Below are positions 19,001 to 26,624 of a stretch of 55,950 nucleotides of DNA, one piece after another. The stretch spans positions 1 to 55,950 of the forward strand of contig JAXLQJ010000049.1 in the NCBI GenBank assembly GCA_046331705.1. Direction: 5' to 3'. Within the stretch, counting starts at the first letter, position 1, and the number at the start of each line of letters is the position of its first letter. The translations under genes were made by a program, and so were the position numbers. Source of the stretch: JADJOY01 sp046331705 [NCBI: bacterium] (lineage in GTDB: Bacteria; JADJOY01). Under the pieces are notes generated by a model. It was not told where the DNA came from. It saw nothing but the letters and a program-made list of their open reading frames with translations, and made no database searches.

Positions 19001-19473
19001 CAACGGATTTCTACGCGACCCGCTTCGACGAAGAGACCTCGAGCTTCGAGCTGGCGCCCGTCGACGAGGAGCAAAACGGCGGGCGGCTCGCGATCAACCA
19101 GATCCTGAGCGGCTGGTTCTCGGGCTTCGCCGAGGCACGGACCACCGCCAGCACCACCAAACTCTTCGACGAGCGCGACGACGAGCTGCGTCTCGGGCTC
19201 AACTTCATCCATCCGTCGAGCCTGCGCTTGCGCGCCACCGCGACCTATCTCAACCAGACCTTCGGCCACACCGCATTCGCGCTCGCCGACGAGGACACCT
19301 GGCTGCTCGGGCTGGCGGCGCGCTACGAGCTCTTCGACAAGGCGCTTCGAATCGAGGGCGCGATCCAGAATCTCCTCGACGAGCGCTACACGCTCGTCGC
19401 CGACAACCTGGCGCTGCGCTCCGATCTCGCGCCCAAGCGCGACTTCCGGCTGACGCTCACCTGGAATTGGTGA
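16033..19473 (+). CDS. FecR-TPR-beta-barrel outer-membrane protein
   Basis: A 1146-residue exported protein. The signal peptide ends near ATDASA. It is followed by a FecR domain (about 45-190: GTVSVHRAG, RAAILLADETQVKLN, AAIRGTEFDV), a long TPR region (about 235-620, units such as NPDRGEPHLGLGLAHFRRGA) and a C-terminal barrel (about 640-1146) resembling TonB-dependent-receptor barrels. It ends in aromatic beta-strands (FRLTLTWNW), a typical outer-membrane insertion signal. No plug domain or TonB box is evident. A strong ribosome site (GAGGAGG, 16019-16025) precedes the ATG. With the CHASE2 cyclase upstream, I infer a signalling or scaffold role at the outer membrane. The fusion of FecR with a barrel in one chain is unusual compared with the classical FecR-FecA two-protein system. 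Confidence 0.85.
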   Translation: MTRMSNRSSFAVILQRSAVCVARAVAIAGLLALCATDASAAPGGKLVSVSGTVSVHRAGGTTEIGAPFEDLAVGDRVETGERSRAAILLADETQVKLNSLSNLTITAIGGAASGVLPASAGAAGEGSVLSLGQGEAWIRRKSPGGFEMRTPTASAAIRGTEFDVTQAGAGETRVAVLDGLVSLRNDVGDVSLAAGALGTARPGQVPTRTVLVEPENAVQWTLYYPTRLASADYGVALPDATVSAIAESVAAENRGDGEGARAPLTRRLAAQPDDAALLARLAALDLASGRAAEAKSGLDRALAVEPGNLAARALSSVYHVVRNHLDDAEVDAQAALDGHPDSASARVALARVRQARFDLAGAETLLRAALARDPSNLAAHLDLARILFGSDRVAEAQEVLARARTLASGDAEVLTLDGFAALARGETERASGTLAEAAHANPDRGEPHLGLGLAHFRRGAVREGLTEMLIATLLEPRVALYQSYLGKSYLEFRRFDEALGALERASQLDPRDPTPWVYRGAVLRDLNRPVDALEAYLHAVELNDNRAVYRSRFLLDRDLAAKNISQGQVYDELGFSAWSTSQAVSSLEHDPLESSAHLFLASAFGGEPDRNNAAASELLQTRLTLPVNANTFNTFNEYTSLLEVPHVNGEVDATVGDFGFGEAGGNVYGGNDSIAAIQLGSYRNDPAWGLLDAEQQAGFSSTSVKVALGPRASLLGAFDVQTLDGGDPSATDIHVLEPVGDTTFAVKRIFPEGLDRTARDRVLVAVPTIGAHAELAPGTDLLAAVEGFTIDDESLANRDLGDGIALHEQGGFEHYAVGTSAMVRHRAEPFTLIAAVDGSWLGDRSRGRQTYVDTATGETLDEVQPSTETEQRSIEGWLRAEAEGPAGLFGEAGVQLAWFDGGDFRRTDEFDPGPFVGVRWEVMKGLRLRAAYMEVRTIPIEGSRITPSVVSGFPLFVNQFDGQDRAEVDGGIEWELGSRTFVGLTGFHRTTDFYATRFDEETSSFELAPVDEEQNGGRLAINQILSGWFSGFAEARTTASTTKLFDERDDELRLGLNFIHPSSLRLRATATYLNQTFGHTAFALADEDTWLLGLAARYELFDKALRIEGAIQNLLDERYTLVADNLALRSDLAPKRDFRLTLTWNW

Positions 19474-19485
19474 GGTCAGCCTTCG

Positions 19486-19566
19486 GGGGCGGCCTCGCGG
19501 CCGCCCCTACGGCGTGCCACGCGTGCTCGTCGTCACGAACGTGTAGGGGCGGGCGCGAGCCCGCCC
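19486..19566. repeat. REPIN-like pair of inverted GTAG-headed hairpins
   Basis: There are two GC-rich palindromes in opposite orientation. The first has 9-bp arms at 19486-19494 and 19499-19507 with a 4-nt loop. The second has 8-bp arms at 19547-19554 and 19559-19566 with a GCGA loop. Each is flanked on its outer-stem side by GTAG (read on opposite strands), the head typical of REP sequences mobilised by RAYT transposases. The pair sits between convergent genes and may also terminate transcription from both sides. No RAYT gene is in the window. Confidence 0.7.
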
Positions 19567-19606
19567 TCTTGCGATCGGACGCCGTTGCGGCGTCGTGACC
19601 TCGTGC

Positions 19607-21589
19607 TCACCCGTCGCGGGCGATCACCACCACGCGGTCCTCGCGGCGCAGCGCGAGTGCCAGGTCCTTCGCCGGGTTCATCAGCACGCCGAAGTTGTTG
19701 GCGCGCGAGTTTTCCGCGCGCTCGAGCTTGAGCCCGATCGCCACCTCGCCGCGCTGCAGCGAGCCCGACAAGAGATCCGCGAACACGCAGCGCTCGGGAT
19801 GAGTCGTGTAGAGCGCCGCCGGCTTCAGGTGGACCTCGCAGCCACCGGCATCCAGCAGCTCCTCGTAGATGAGCTGGAGCATGAGCTGCTGCGAGACCTG
19901 GGTGAGCACCATGCTGACCATCTCGGGGCTGATCACCATGTCGCCGAGCTTCTGACCCATGAGCAGGTCGGCGTTCTGCGGGTGCAGGAACTCGGTGGCG
20001 ATGCGTCGCTCGGAGCTCTCGCCGCGTTCGCGCAGCACGTCGCGGAGCGAGAGCAACGTGATGATGGTGCGGGCGTCGGGATCGGCGTCGCCCATCGACC
20101 GATCCGCGAGCAGGATCACGCTCTCGTGCGCGGGCCCGAGCAGCGAGGCCAGATGCTCACGCTTGGCGTAGTTCGTCTGCGCGTACGAGTACGCCACGGT
20201 GCGCACCGGCTGGCTCAGGTTCTCGGCCATCAGCGCCGCAGCGACCTCGGGAGGGTGATGGGCGACGATGCGCAACGGCATGCCGGGCGGCGCCAGGTCG
20301 CGGTCGAGCTCGGAGACGATGTCGTAGATGCTCTCGTTCCAGCCCAGGACCAGCACCTGCGTGGGACGGCTCGGCTCGAGTGGCGCCGTCGAGACCGCCT
20401 CGCCGGGGTGCGGTGTCGCCTTCGGATCGAAGACGAGATCTCGCCCGCGGCTCACGAAGATCAGCCATTCGCCCTTGGCGACGCGGTAGTCGGCGCCTGG
20501 GTTCAAGCACGGGATGAATCGATCGCGGCCGGCGACGCGCTCCATGCGGCTCACGCCGATGGGAATCGCGTTCGCGAACTTGGGCCACAGCTCGCCGAAG
20601 CGCTGGCCCTCGAGCTCGGGGTAGCCGGCGACGAAGATCTCGCTGCCCGAGAAATCGAAGAGCTCGCGATAGACGATCGAGAGGTCCGGTTGTCGGGACG
20701 CTTGCACCAGGAGCTTGCTGATCGTGGCGCTGGAGTTGACGATCGAGACCTCGCCGGCGGCGGCGATGGAGGCGGCCTGGAAATAGCCGCGCTTGATGAT
20801 CTCCGCCGCCATCTTGGGGCGGCGCTCGCCCCATTCGCGAAACGACGAGAGCTGGATCAGCGTCTTGATGACGCGGATGTCGGGGTCCTCGGTGGCGCTC
20901 GGCGCGGACTCGTCGGCCAGCACCACGATGTTGAAGGCCTTGTCGAACGCGACGCGCCTGAGCTCGACCAGGTTGGAGGGATCGCCGGTGCGGAACACCA
21001 GCCGCACGTTGGCGCCGACCGCCGCCTCGGTGCGCACCCGCTCCTTCATGAGATCGAGCTCGTGGCGGCAGAGCACCACCACCGTCGCCTGGCGAGCGCT
21101 CTCCGAGAGCAGGCGCAGGATCGAGAAGATCTTGTCGTTCCAACCCAGGATCAGCAGGTGGTCCCGCTCCTTCACCACGCCGTTGCCGCTGCGCAGCGAA
21201 GCGAGGCGAGCCTCGATCGCGGAGGAGACGAGACCGACGAGCGTGCCGAAGATGCCGAGCCCGGCGAAGCACAGCGCGAACGACACCAGCACCACCGGCC
21301 ACGTGGCGCGGTAGTCGGCATTGGCGGCGGAGGGATCGAGGACGTGGCCGATCGACCACCAGAAGCTGTCGGCGAGCCCCCGATCGAGATCGCGGCGAAT
21401 GCCTTCGACGTCCGCGTTCTCGGGTGAGAAGAGACCGACGTAGTAGGCGCACATCCCGAGCAGCACGATCGCGGCCGAGAGCGCCGTGAGCAGCAGCACC
21501 TGCGCGCCCGTGCCGCGGGCGAACCAGTTGTCGAGGCGGTAGCGGACGTGCTCGCGAATCTCGCGCCAGCTGCTCTTCAGCGTCGCCAT
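19607..21589 (-). CDS. CASTOR/POLLUX-type ion channel / RCK-domain membrane protein
   Basis: A 660-residue protein. An N-terminal pair of hydrophobic segments (VLLLTALSAAIVLLGMCAYY and WPVVLVSFALCFAGLGIFG) flanks a pore-loop-like region (SFWWSIGHVLDPS). It is followed by two long cytosolic regions, each with a Rossmann-like RCK/TrkA-N start (HLLILGWNDKIFSILRLL; VLVLGWNESIYDIVSELD). This arrangement matches CASTOR/POLLUX channels, known in plants as nuclear cation channels; bacterial members are presumed K+ or Ca2+ channels. I place the start at the ATG at 21589, 10 nt after the dus stop, rather than inside dus. It probably shares a transcript with dus. Ion selectivity cannot be read from the sequence. 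Confidence 0.85.
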   Translation of the reverse strand: MATLKSSWREIREHVRYRLDNWFARGTGAQVLLLTALSAAIVLLGMCAYYVGLFSPENADVEGIRRDLDRGLADSFWWSIGHVLDPSAANADYRATWPVVLVSFALCFAGLGIFGTLVGLVSSAIEARLASLRSGNGVVKERDHLLILGWNDKIFSILRLLSESARQATVVVLCRHELDLMKERVRTEAAVGANVRLVFRTGDPSNLVELRRVAFDKAFNIVVLADESAPSATEDPDIRVIKTLIQLSSFREWGERRPKMAAEIIKRGYFQAASIAAAGEVSIVNSSATISKLLVQASRQPDLSIVYRELFDFSGSEIFVAGYPELEGQRFGELWPKFANAIPIGVSRMERVAGRDRFIPCLNPGADYRVAKGEWLIFVSRGRDLVFDPKATPHPGEAVSTAPLEPSRPTQVLVLGWNESIYDIVSELDRDLAPPGMPLRIVAHHPPEVAAALMAENLSQPVRTVAYSYAQTNYAKREHLASLLGPAHESVILLADRSMGDADPDARTIITLLSLRDVLRERGESSERRIATEFLHPQNADLLMGQKLGDMVISPEMVSMVLTQVSQQLMLQLIYEELLDAGGCEVHLKPAALYTTHPERCVFADLLSGSLQRGEVAIGLKLERAENSRANNFGVLMNPAKDLALALRREDRVVVIARDG

Positions 21590-21599
21590 TCGCTCGACC

Positions 21600-22604
21600 T
21601 CACGCGGCGCAGCGCTCACCGCCGTCAGGGCCGTCGCCGTCGGTCGCGAGCAGCGCCAGGCAGGAGTCGAGGCGCTCGGTGCGGATGAGCGCTTGCCACC
21701 GTGCGTCCGCGTCGGCGAGCCCGGCGAGATAGCCGCGCAGGTGGCGGCGCGTCGCGAAGATCCCCGGCTTCTCGCCGCGGCTCTCGACGTTCCATGCCAG
21801 GTGGGTGCGCGCCAGCGCCAGCCGCTCGGCGGCGCCGGGCGCCGCGCGCTCGCGTCCGAGGTCGAGGAGCGCGCGCGCCTCGCGGAAGACCCACGGATGG
21901 TCGATCGCGGCGCGGCCGATCATCGCCGCCGCGCAGCCCGTCTCGTCGAGCGCGCGTCGCACGTCCGCGGCGCTGCGGACGTCGCCGTTCACGATCACCG
22001 GGATTCGCACCGCCTGGCGCGCGCGCCGCGCCCAGCTCCAGTCGGCGGGGCCGTCGTGGCGCGCCATCGCGGTACGGCAGTGGATGGTGAGCGCCGCGAC
22101 TCCCACGTCTTCCAGCCGCCGCGCGAGATCGACGATCGGCATGTGCGATTCCGGGCCGTAGCCGATGCGGGTCTTCACCGTGACGGCGAGTCGCGTGCCC
22201 GCGACGATCCGCGCCGCCATCGCCACCATCGCCGTCGGGTCGCGCAACCAACCCGCGCCGCCCCCTCGCGCCATGATCCGCGGTACCCAGCAACCGCAGT
22301 TGATGTCCAGGAAAGCCGGCCCCGCGTCCTCGGCGACGCGCGCGGCTTCCACCAACTCGTCGGGGTTGCCGCCATAGATCTGAATCGCGGTGGGGCGATC
22401 GTCGGGGGCGAGTGTGAGCTTGCGGCGCGAGGTCTTGCAGCCGCGCAGCAGGCTGCCGACGTTCACGAACTCCGTCACGCACAGCTCCGCGCCGACGGTG
22501 CGGCAAAGGCGCCGGAACACGGCGTCGGAAACGCCGTCCATCGGCGCCAGGATCACCGGGCGGCGGGCCAGGAAGTCGTGAAGCGTGTCGCGCGTGAAGG
22601 TCAT
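21600..22604 (-). CDS. tRNA-dihydrouridine synthase
   Basis: A 334-residue flavoprotein of the Dus family, which reduces uridines in tRNA D-loops to dihydrouridine. Recognisable are the start VILAPMDGVSDAVFRRLCR, QIYGGNPDELVEAA, the catalytic-cysteine region DINCGCWVP, TVKTRIGYG, the FMN phosphate-binding IPVIVNGDV and AAMIGRAAIDHPWVF. In most Dus proteins the segment reads GCP; here Pro is replaced by Trp, though the cysteine is kept. The overall pattern is closest to DusC-like or related bacterial Dus. ATG at 22604 is chosen because family homology begins two residues later; no good ribosome site is seen. The gene symbol cannot be assigned to a subfamily with certainty. Confidence 0.9.
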   Translation of the reverse strand: MTFTRDTLHDFLARRPVILAPMDGVSDAVFRRLCRTVGAELCVTEFVNVGSLLRGCKTSRRKLTLAPDDRPTAIQIYGGNPDELVEAARVAEDAGPAFLDINCGCWVPRIMARGGGAGWLRDPTAMVAMAARIVAGTRLAVTVKTRIGYGPESHMPIVDLARRLEDVGVAALTIHCRTAMARHDGPADWSWARRARQAVRIPVIVNGDVRSAADVRRALDETGCAAAMIGRAAIDHPWVFREARALLDLGRERAAPGAAERLALARTHLAWNVESRGEKPGIFATRRHLRGYLAGLADADARWQALIRTERLDSCLALLATDGDGPDGGERCAA

Positions 22605-22733
22605 GGAAGGGCCGTCGCCGCGCCGATCGGGCAACGACGAGGCAACGGTGAGGCAATGGCTCAAGACTAGCAAGGTCTCGGGAATCGAGCGCGCGCGGCT
22701 ATGCTCGCCGCCACCGCGGGAGGAGCGTCGACC

Positions 22734-23465
22734 ATGTCTCAGCTCATTTCACTTTCGTACTCGCCCTGGTCCGAGCGCGCGCGCTGGGCGCTCGATCATC
22801 ACCACATCCAGCGGCGGAACGTCGAGTACGTGCCGATGGTCGGCGAGCCCTACTTGCGCTGGAAGCTCGGCAAGCTCACCGGGCGCGTCACCGTCCCGGT
22901 ATTCGTCGACGAGGCCGGGGTGTGGAAGGACTCGCTCGACATCGCGCGCCGGGCCGACGCCATCGGCAGCGGAAGCCCGCTCTTTCCCGCGGGAACCGAG
23001 GACGAGATCGCGCGCTGGAACGAGCGTGCCGAGCGAATCCTCGCCGCCTCGCGGGTGCTCTCGCTCCGTCGCACGGCGGCCAACCCGCGTGCGATTCAGG
23101 AGAGCATGCCGTTCCCGAAGGCGCTGAAGCCGTATCTCTTGCCGCTGGGACGGAGCGCGGTCGCGTTCATCGCCAAGAAGTACGCGACGGCCGCGCTCAC
23201 CGATGCCGCTGCGGATGCCGCGATTCACGACGGGCTCTCCGAGATCCGGGCCGCGTTGGCCGGCAAGCGCGGTCATCTGCTCGGCGATGGGCTCACGTAC
23301 GCCGACATCGTGGCGGCGACCTCGTTCCAGCTCGCGGCGCCGGTCGCCGATCGCTACATCCGGCTCGGCCCCGAGACGCGCAAATGCTGCACGTCCGAGC
23401 GCGTCAGCCGTGACTTCGCGGATCTCGTCGCCTGGCGCGACGAGCTCTACGCGAAGTACCGCTGA
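22734..23465 (+). CDS. Glutathione S-transferase family protein
   Basis: A 243-residue cytoplasmic protein. The N-terminal thioredoxin-like GST domain (ISLSYSPWSERARWALDHH, about residues 3-80) contains the cis-proline region VTVPVFVD. A helical C-terminal domain carries the N-capping-box-like GLTYADIVAATSF. In the active-site loop a Ser (SPWSERAR) could act as the catalytic residue. A clear ribosome site (GGGAGGA) precedes the ATG at 22734. The gene is divergent from dus and convergent with the DUF385 gene just downstream (3 nt between stops). Substrate unknown; could be a detoxification or metabolic GST. Confidence 0.8.
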   Translation: MSQLISLSYSPWSERARWALDHHHIQRRNVEYVPMVGEPYLRWKLGKLTGRVTVPVFVDEAGVWKDSLDIARRADAIGSGSPLFPAGTEDEIARWNERAERILAASRVLSLRRTAANPRAIQESMPFPKALKPYLLPLGRSAVAFIAKKYATAALTDAAADAAIHDGLSEIRAALAGKRGHLLGDGLTYADIVAATSFQLAAPVADRYIRLGPETRKCCTSERVSRDFADLVAWRDELYAKYR

Positions 23466-23468
23466 CCC

Positions 23469-23915
23469 TCACCCCACGTCGAGCCGGAACGTGGGGTAAC
23501 GCGACGCCGCCGCGAGCAATGCTTGCTCGCTCGCGCGGGCATCGAGTCCGGGAAAGAACGGTCTCACCTGCCAGCCCCAGCGCGCGAGATAGGACCGCAG
23601 CACGTCCGGCTTCGCCGCGTCGGGAATCTCGGTCGCGCGAAACGCCTCGATGCGCGAGCCGAGACGCAGCTCACCTCCGCCACTCGCCCGCAGGTTCTTC
23701 ACCCAATGGGCCTCGCCGCGCGGCGCGACGAGGTAGCGCGCGCCCCCGTGCACCAACACGTTCACGGGCGTGGTGCGCCACTCGCCGCTCTTGCGCCCGC
23801 GCACGGCCAGGATTCGCGAGCCGAAGAACGCGACACCGAAGCGCGACAGGAAGAGCGGCAGCAGATTGAAGGCTCGCGTGATCCAGTCGGGACGGGCGAA
23901 GCGCTCATGCGCCAT
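23469..23915 (-). CDS. DUF385 / deazaflavin-dependent nitroreductase family protein
   Basis: A 148-residue protein of the split-barrel family that includes mycobacterial Ddn-type F420H2-dependent reductases. The family signature is RGRKSGEWRTTPVNVLVHGG followed by RYLVAPRGEAHWVKNLRA. An N-terminal hydrophobic helix may attach it to the membrane, as in Ddn. Cofactor use (F420, FMN or heme) is not certain outside actinobacteria. A second, divergent member of the family lies at 55190-55636. The start at 23915 is the ATG nearest the family N-terminus. It stands alone on this strand. Confidence 0.8.
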   Translation of the reverse strand: MAHERFARPDWITRAFNLLPLFLSRFGVAFFGSRILAVRGRKSGEWRTTPVNVLVHGGARYLVAPRGEAHWVKNLRASGGGELRLGSRIEAFRATEIPDAAKPDVLRSYLARWGWQVRPFFPGLDARASEQALLAAASRYPTFRLDVG

Positions 23916-24110
23916 GGGGATCCCTTCGCGCGAACGTTCCCGCGGCGAACGCCGCCGTCCGGGGTGGCGGGAGAGACCGTGCCGCCCGCCGTTGCCTTGC
24001 TGGCCAGAATGGCCCGCGATAGGCTCGTTTTCCATTCCCCCATTCGACGTCGGAACCGATCGCGGCACGAAGCCTCGCGCCGCAAGCTGGTCCCGCGAGC
24101 GAGGAGACCC

Positions 24111-24401
24111 GTGGCGCTATTCGTGTTCATCGGTCACGACGGCCCGGAAGGCACCGCCCGCCGCGAGCAGTACCGGGCGGCTCACGTGGCCGCCCTCGAC
24201 AAGCTCGACGCCGAGGGTCGCATCGCCTTCGCGGGCCCCATCCGCGACGACGCCAACGCCGCATCCACCGGCGCCGTGATCGTGTTCGACGCCGACAGCC
24301 TCGACGCCGCCAAGAAGCTCATGGCCCACGACCCCTACGTCGTGGGTGGCGTCTTCGCCAACTATTCGATCCACCCGTTCCGGCAGGCGTATCCCAAGTA
24401 G
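24111..24401 (+). CDS. YCII-related (YciI family) protein
   Basis: A 96-residue protein of the YCII dimeric alpha/beta-barrel family. Conserved features are the N-terminal strand LFVFIGHDGPEG, the central His of RAAHVAALDKL, GPIRDD and the terminal AHDPYVVGGVFANYSIHPF. The family fold resembles muconolactone isomerase/ferredoxin-like barrels; a pseudo-active site of His-Asp is proposed for it, but most members have no known substrate. The start is the GTG at 24111, supported by GAGGAG eight bases upstream and by family length. Longer open frame upstream is not coding-like. A GC hairpin follows the stop. Confidence 0.85.
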   Translation: MALFVFIGHDGPEGTARREQYRAAHVAALDKLDAEGRIAFAGPIRDDANAASTGAVIVFDADSLDAAKKLMAHDPYVVGGVFANYSIHPFRQAYPK

Positions 24402-24420
24402 CGTCGCGCGCCGCGCGACG
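24402..24420 (+). terminator. Short GC hairpin after YCII gene
   Basis: A perfect 7-bp stem (CGTCGCG 24402-24408, CGCGACG 24414-24420) with a 5-nt loop begins directly after the TAG and is followed by TTC. It is only weakly terminator-like because the T-run is minimal. It separates the YCII gene from the aldolase gene 80 nt downstream. Confidence 0.4.
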
Positions 24421-24500
24421 TTCGGTGGCTACCCGCTCGGACGACGGACGTTCGACCACCGCCAACCGACGACGAAAACGACCAGACGAGGAGAACGACG

Positions 24501-25316
24501 ATGGATTGGGGAATGGCCAATCGCATGGCCCGCATGATCAAGCCCGACGGCAAGTGCTACTTCCTGCCGATCGACCACGGTTATTTCCAGGGCCCCACGC
24601 GCTGCTTGGAGCGCCCGGGCGAGACCATCGCGCCGCTCTTGCCGTACGCCGACGCGCTCTTCTGCACCCGCGGCGTGTTGCGCGCCGCGGTGCCGGCGAG
24701 CTCGGATGTGCCGATCATCCTGCGCGTTTCGGGCGGTAGCACGATGGTGGGCAAGGACCTCGCCGACGAAGGCGTCACCACCAGCATCGAGGAGATCCTC
24801 CGCGTGAACGCCACCGCGGTGGGGATCTCGGTGTTCGTGGGCAGTGAGTACGAGAGCCAAACCCTCATGAACCTCGCCGACCTCGTGAACGACTGCGAGG
24901 ACTACGGCATCCCCGTCATGGCGGTGACCGCCGTGGGACGCGAGCTCGAGAAGCGCGACGCGCGTTTCCTCGGCCTTGCTTGCCGGGTGTGCGCCGAGCT
25001 CGGCGCGCGCGTGGTCAAGACCTACTGGTGCGACGACGGATTCGACAAGGTCGTGAACGGCTGCCCGGTGCCCGTGGTGATCGCCGGCGGTCCCAAATGC
25101 GAGACCGAGAAGGAAGTGTTCGAGTTCGTGCACGACGGCATGTCGAAGGGTGCCATCGGGGTGAACCTGGGCCGCAACGTGTGGCAGGCACCGCATCCGC
25201 TGCCCACGATGAAGGCGCTCGCCGCGCTCATCCACCAGGGCCTCAACGTCAAGCAGACCCTGGACGTCTTCAACGCCGCGCTCGCCGACGAGCAAGCCGC
25301 CGCCAAGAAGAAGTGA
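24501..25316 (+). CDS. LsrF-like class I aldolase family protein
   Basis: A 271-residue TIM-barrel enzyme closely resembling LsrF, the thiolase that finishes AI-2 breakdown, and archaeal-type class I fructose-bisphosphate aldolases. Shared blocks are DWGMANRMARM, DHGYFQGPTRCLERP, PYADALFCTRGVLRAAVP, VGSEYESQ and VNGCPVPVVIAGG. Lys173 in VVKTYWCDDGF is the probable Schiff-base lysine. There are no other lsr genes here, so a role in AI-2 processing is doubtful. The neighbouring Zn dehydrogenase suggests the pair oxidises and cleaves (or condenses) a sugar-like compound. The ribosome site GGAGAACGACG precedes the ATG. Confidence 0.85.
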   Translation: MDWGMANRMARMIKPDGKCYFLPIDHGYFQGPTRCLERPGETIAPLLPYADALFCTRGVLRAAVPASSDVPIILRVSGGSTMVGKDLADEGVTTSIEEILRVNATAVGISVFVGSEYESQTLMNLADLVNDCEDYGIPVMAVTAVGRELEKRDARFLGLACRVCAELGARVVKTYWCDDGFDKVVNGCPVPVVIAGGPKCETEKEVFEFVHDGMSKGAIGVNLGRNVWQAPHPLPTMKALAALIHQGLNVKQTLDVFNAALADEQAAAKKK

Positions 25317-25375
25317 GTCTTCCGATCTCCCGCCGCTCGCCGGTGCAGCCGACGCCGCGGCACGATGGATCTCTC

Positions 25376-25404
25376 ACGGGCGGCCTGGCATTCAGGCCGC
25401 CCGT
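25376..25404 (+). terminator. Perfect 12-bp stem-loop between aldolase and dehydrogenase genes
   Basis: Arms ACGGGCGGCCTG (25376-25387) and CAGGCCGCCCGT (25393-25404) pair perfectly around a 5-nt loop GCATT. The following CTCGTT is only partly T-rich. The hairpin ends 6 nt before the ribosome site (CGAGGAG) of the dehydrogenase gene. It could attenuate transcription or stabilise the upstream message, giving unequal expression of two co-transcribed genes. Confidence 0.55.
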
Positions 25405-25424
25405 CTCGTTCGAGGAGTGACCCG

Positions 25425-26450
25425 ATGCGCGTCGGCATGTACTACCGAAACGACGACGTTCGCGTGCAGGAGCTGCCCGTTCCCAAGATCGGACCGGGCG
25501 AAGCGCTGGTGAAGGTGCATGCCAGCGGCATCTGCGGCAGCGACGTCATGGAGTGGTACCGGATCAAGAAGGCGCCGCTGGTGCTCGGCCACGAGATCGC
25601 CGGCGAGATCGTGGAGCTGGGCGCCGGCGTCACCCGCTACAAGCCGGGCGATCGCGTCTTCGTGTCGCACCACGTGCCCTGCAACACCTGCCGCTACTGC
25701 CTGCGCGGCGATCACACCGCCTGCGAGACGCTCCACACCACCAACTTCGATCCCGGCGGCTTTTCCGAGTACCTGCGCGTGCCGTCGCTCCAGACCGATC
25801 GCGGCATCTTCGTGCTGCCCAACGAGGTGAGCTGGGACGAGGGCACGTTCGTCGAGCCGCTCGCATGCGTGGTGCGCGGACAGCGCGTGGCGAACCTGCG
25901 GCCCAGCGACAGCGTGCTGGTGCTGGGTAGCGGCATCTCGGGCCTCATGCACATCATGCTCGCCAAGGCTCTCGGCGCAGGCCGCATCCTCGCCACCGAC
26001 GTCGCCGATTTCCGTCTCGACATGGCGAAGGACTTGGGCGCCGAGCACACCATTCGGGCCACCGACGACGTGCCCGCGCGCGTGAAGGAGCTGAACGAGG
26101 GCCGCGGCGCGGATCTCGTCATCGTCTGCACCGGCGCACGTCCCGCGTTCACCCAGGCGCTCAACTCGGTCGATCGCGGCGGCTCGGTGATGTTCTTCGC
26201 GCCCACCGATCCCGGCGTGGACCTGCCCGTCCCGGTCAACGACTTCTGGCGGAACGGCATCAAGCTCATGCCGTCCTACGGCGCGGCCCCCAACGATCTC
26301 GCCATCTCGACCGAGCTGATCCGGTCGAAGCGCGTGCCCGTGGCGCGCTTGGTCACCCACCGCCTGCCGCTCGATCAGATCGGCGTCGGCTTCATGCTCA
26401 CCGCCAAGCCCCAGAACTCGATGAAGGTCGTGATCGAGCCGCAGCGCTGA
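25425..26450 (+). CDS. Zinc-dependent medium-chain dehydrogenase (sorbitol/threonine dehydrogenase-like)
   Basis: A 341-residue MDR-superfamily enzyme. Catalytic zinc ligands are Cys in ASGICGSDVMEW and His-Glu in LGHEIAGEI. The structural zinc loop is complete (CNTCRYCLRGDHTAC, four cysteines). The NAD(P)-binding motif is VLVLGSGISGLMHI followed by an Asp (ATDVADFR) that favours NAD. Substrates of this subgroup are usually polyols, sugar alcohols or threonine. It lies 108 nt after the LsrF-like aldolase, with a strong hairpin between them, and I infer a shared pathway. ATG at 25425 is chosen for CGAGGAG just upstream and the family N-terminus. Confidence 0.88.
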   Translation: MRVGMYYRNDDVRVQELPVPKIGPGEALVKVHASGICGSDVMEWYRIKKAPLVLGHEIAGEIVELGAGVTRYKPGDRVFVSHHVPCNTCRYCLRGDHTACETLHTTNFDPGGFSEYLRVPSLQTDRGIFVLPNEVSWDEGTFVEPLACVVRGQRVANLRPSDSVLVLGSGISGLMHIMLAKALGAGRILATDVADFRLDMAKDLGAEHTIRATDDVPARVKELNEGRGADLVIVCTGARPAFTQALNSVDRGGSVMFFAPTDPGVDLPVPVNDFWRNGIKLMPSYGAAPNDLAISTELIRSKRVPVARLVTHRLPLDQIGVGFMLTAKPQNSMKVVIEPQR

Positions 26451-26624
26451 CCGACCGCTGAACGACTCGCGCTCGCGCGTTCCTCGGGCTTGCCGGCGCT
26501 TCCTCGGGGAACCGTTCCAACTCGCGGCCGAACGAGATCCGTGGTGCTCGCGGGGCTCGCGCCCACGCCGAGTCGCTACGCTCGTCGGCGCGGCTAGACC
26601 AGGACGTGACTCGCGACGCGGCGT

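Noticed and set aside
19595-21427. A 610-codon open frame on the plus strand opposite the ion-channel gene
   Set aside because: The minus strand encodes recognisable membrane and RCK domains; the plus frame is His/Asp/Arg-rich and without family features.
23523-24110. Upstream extension of the YCII gene
   Set aside because: It would run antisense through the DUF385 gene; the GTG at 24111 has a ribosome site and gives the family length.
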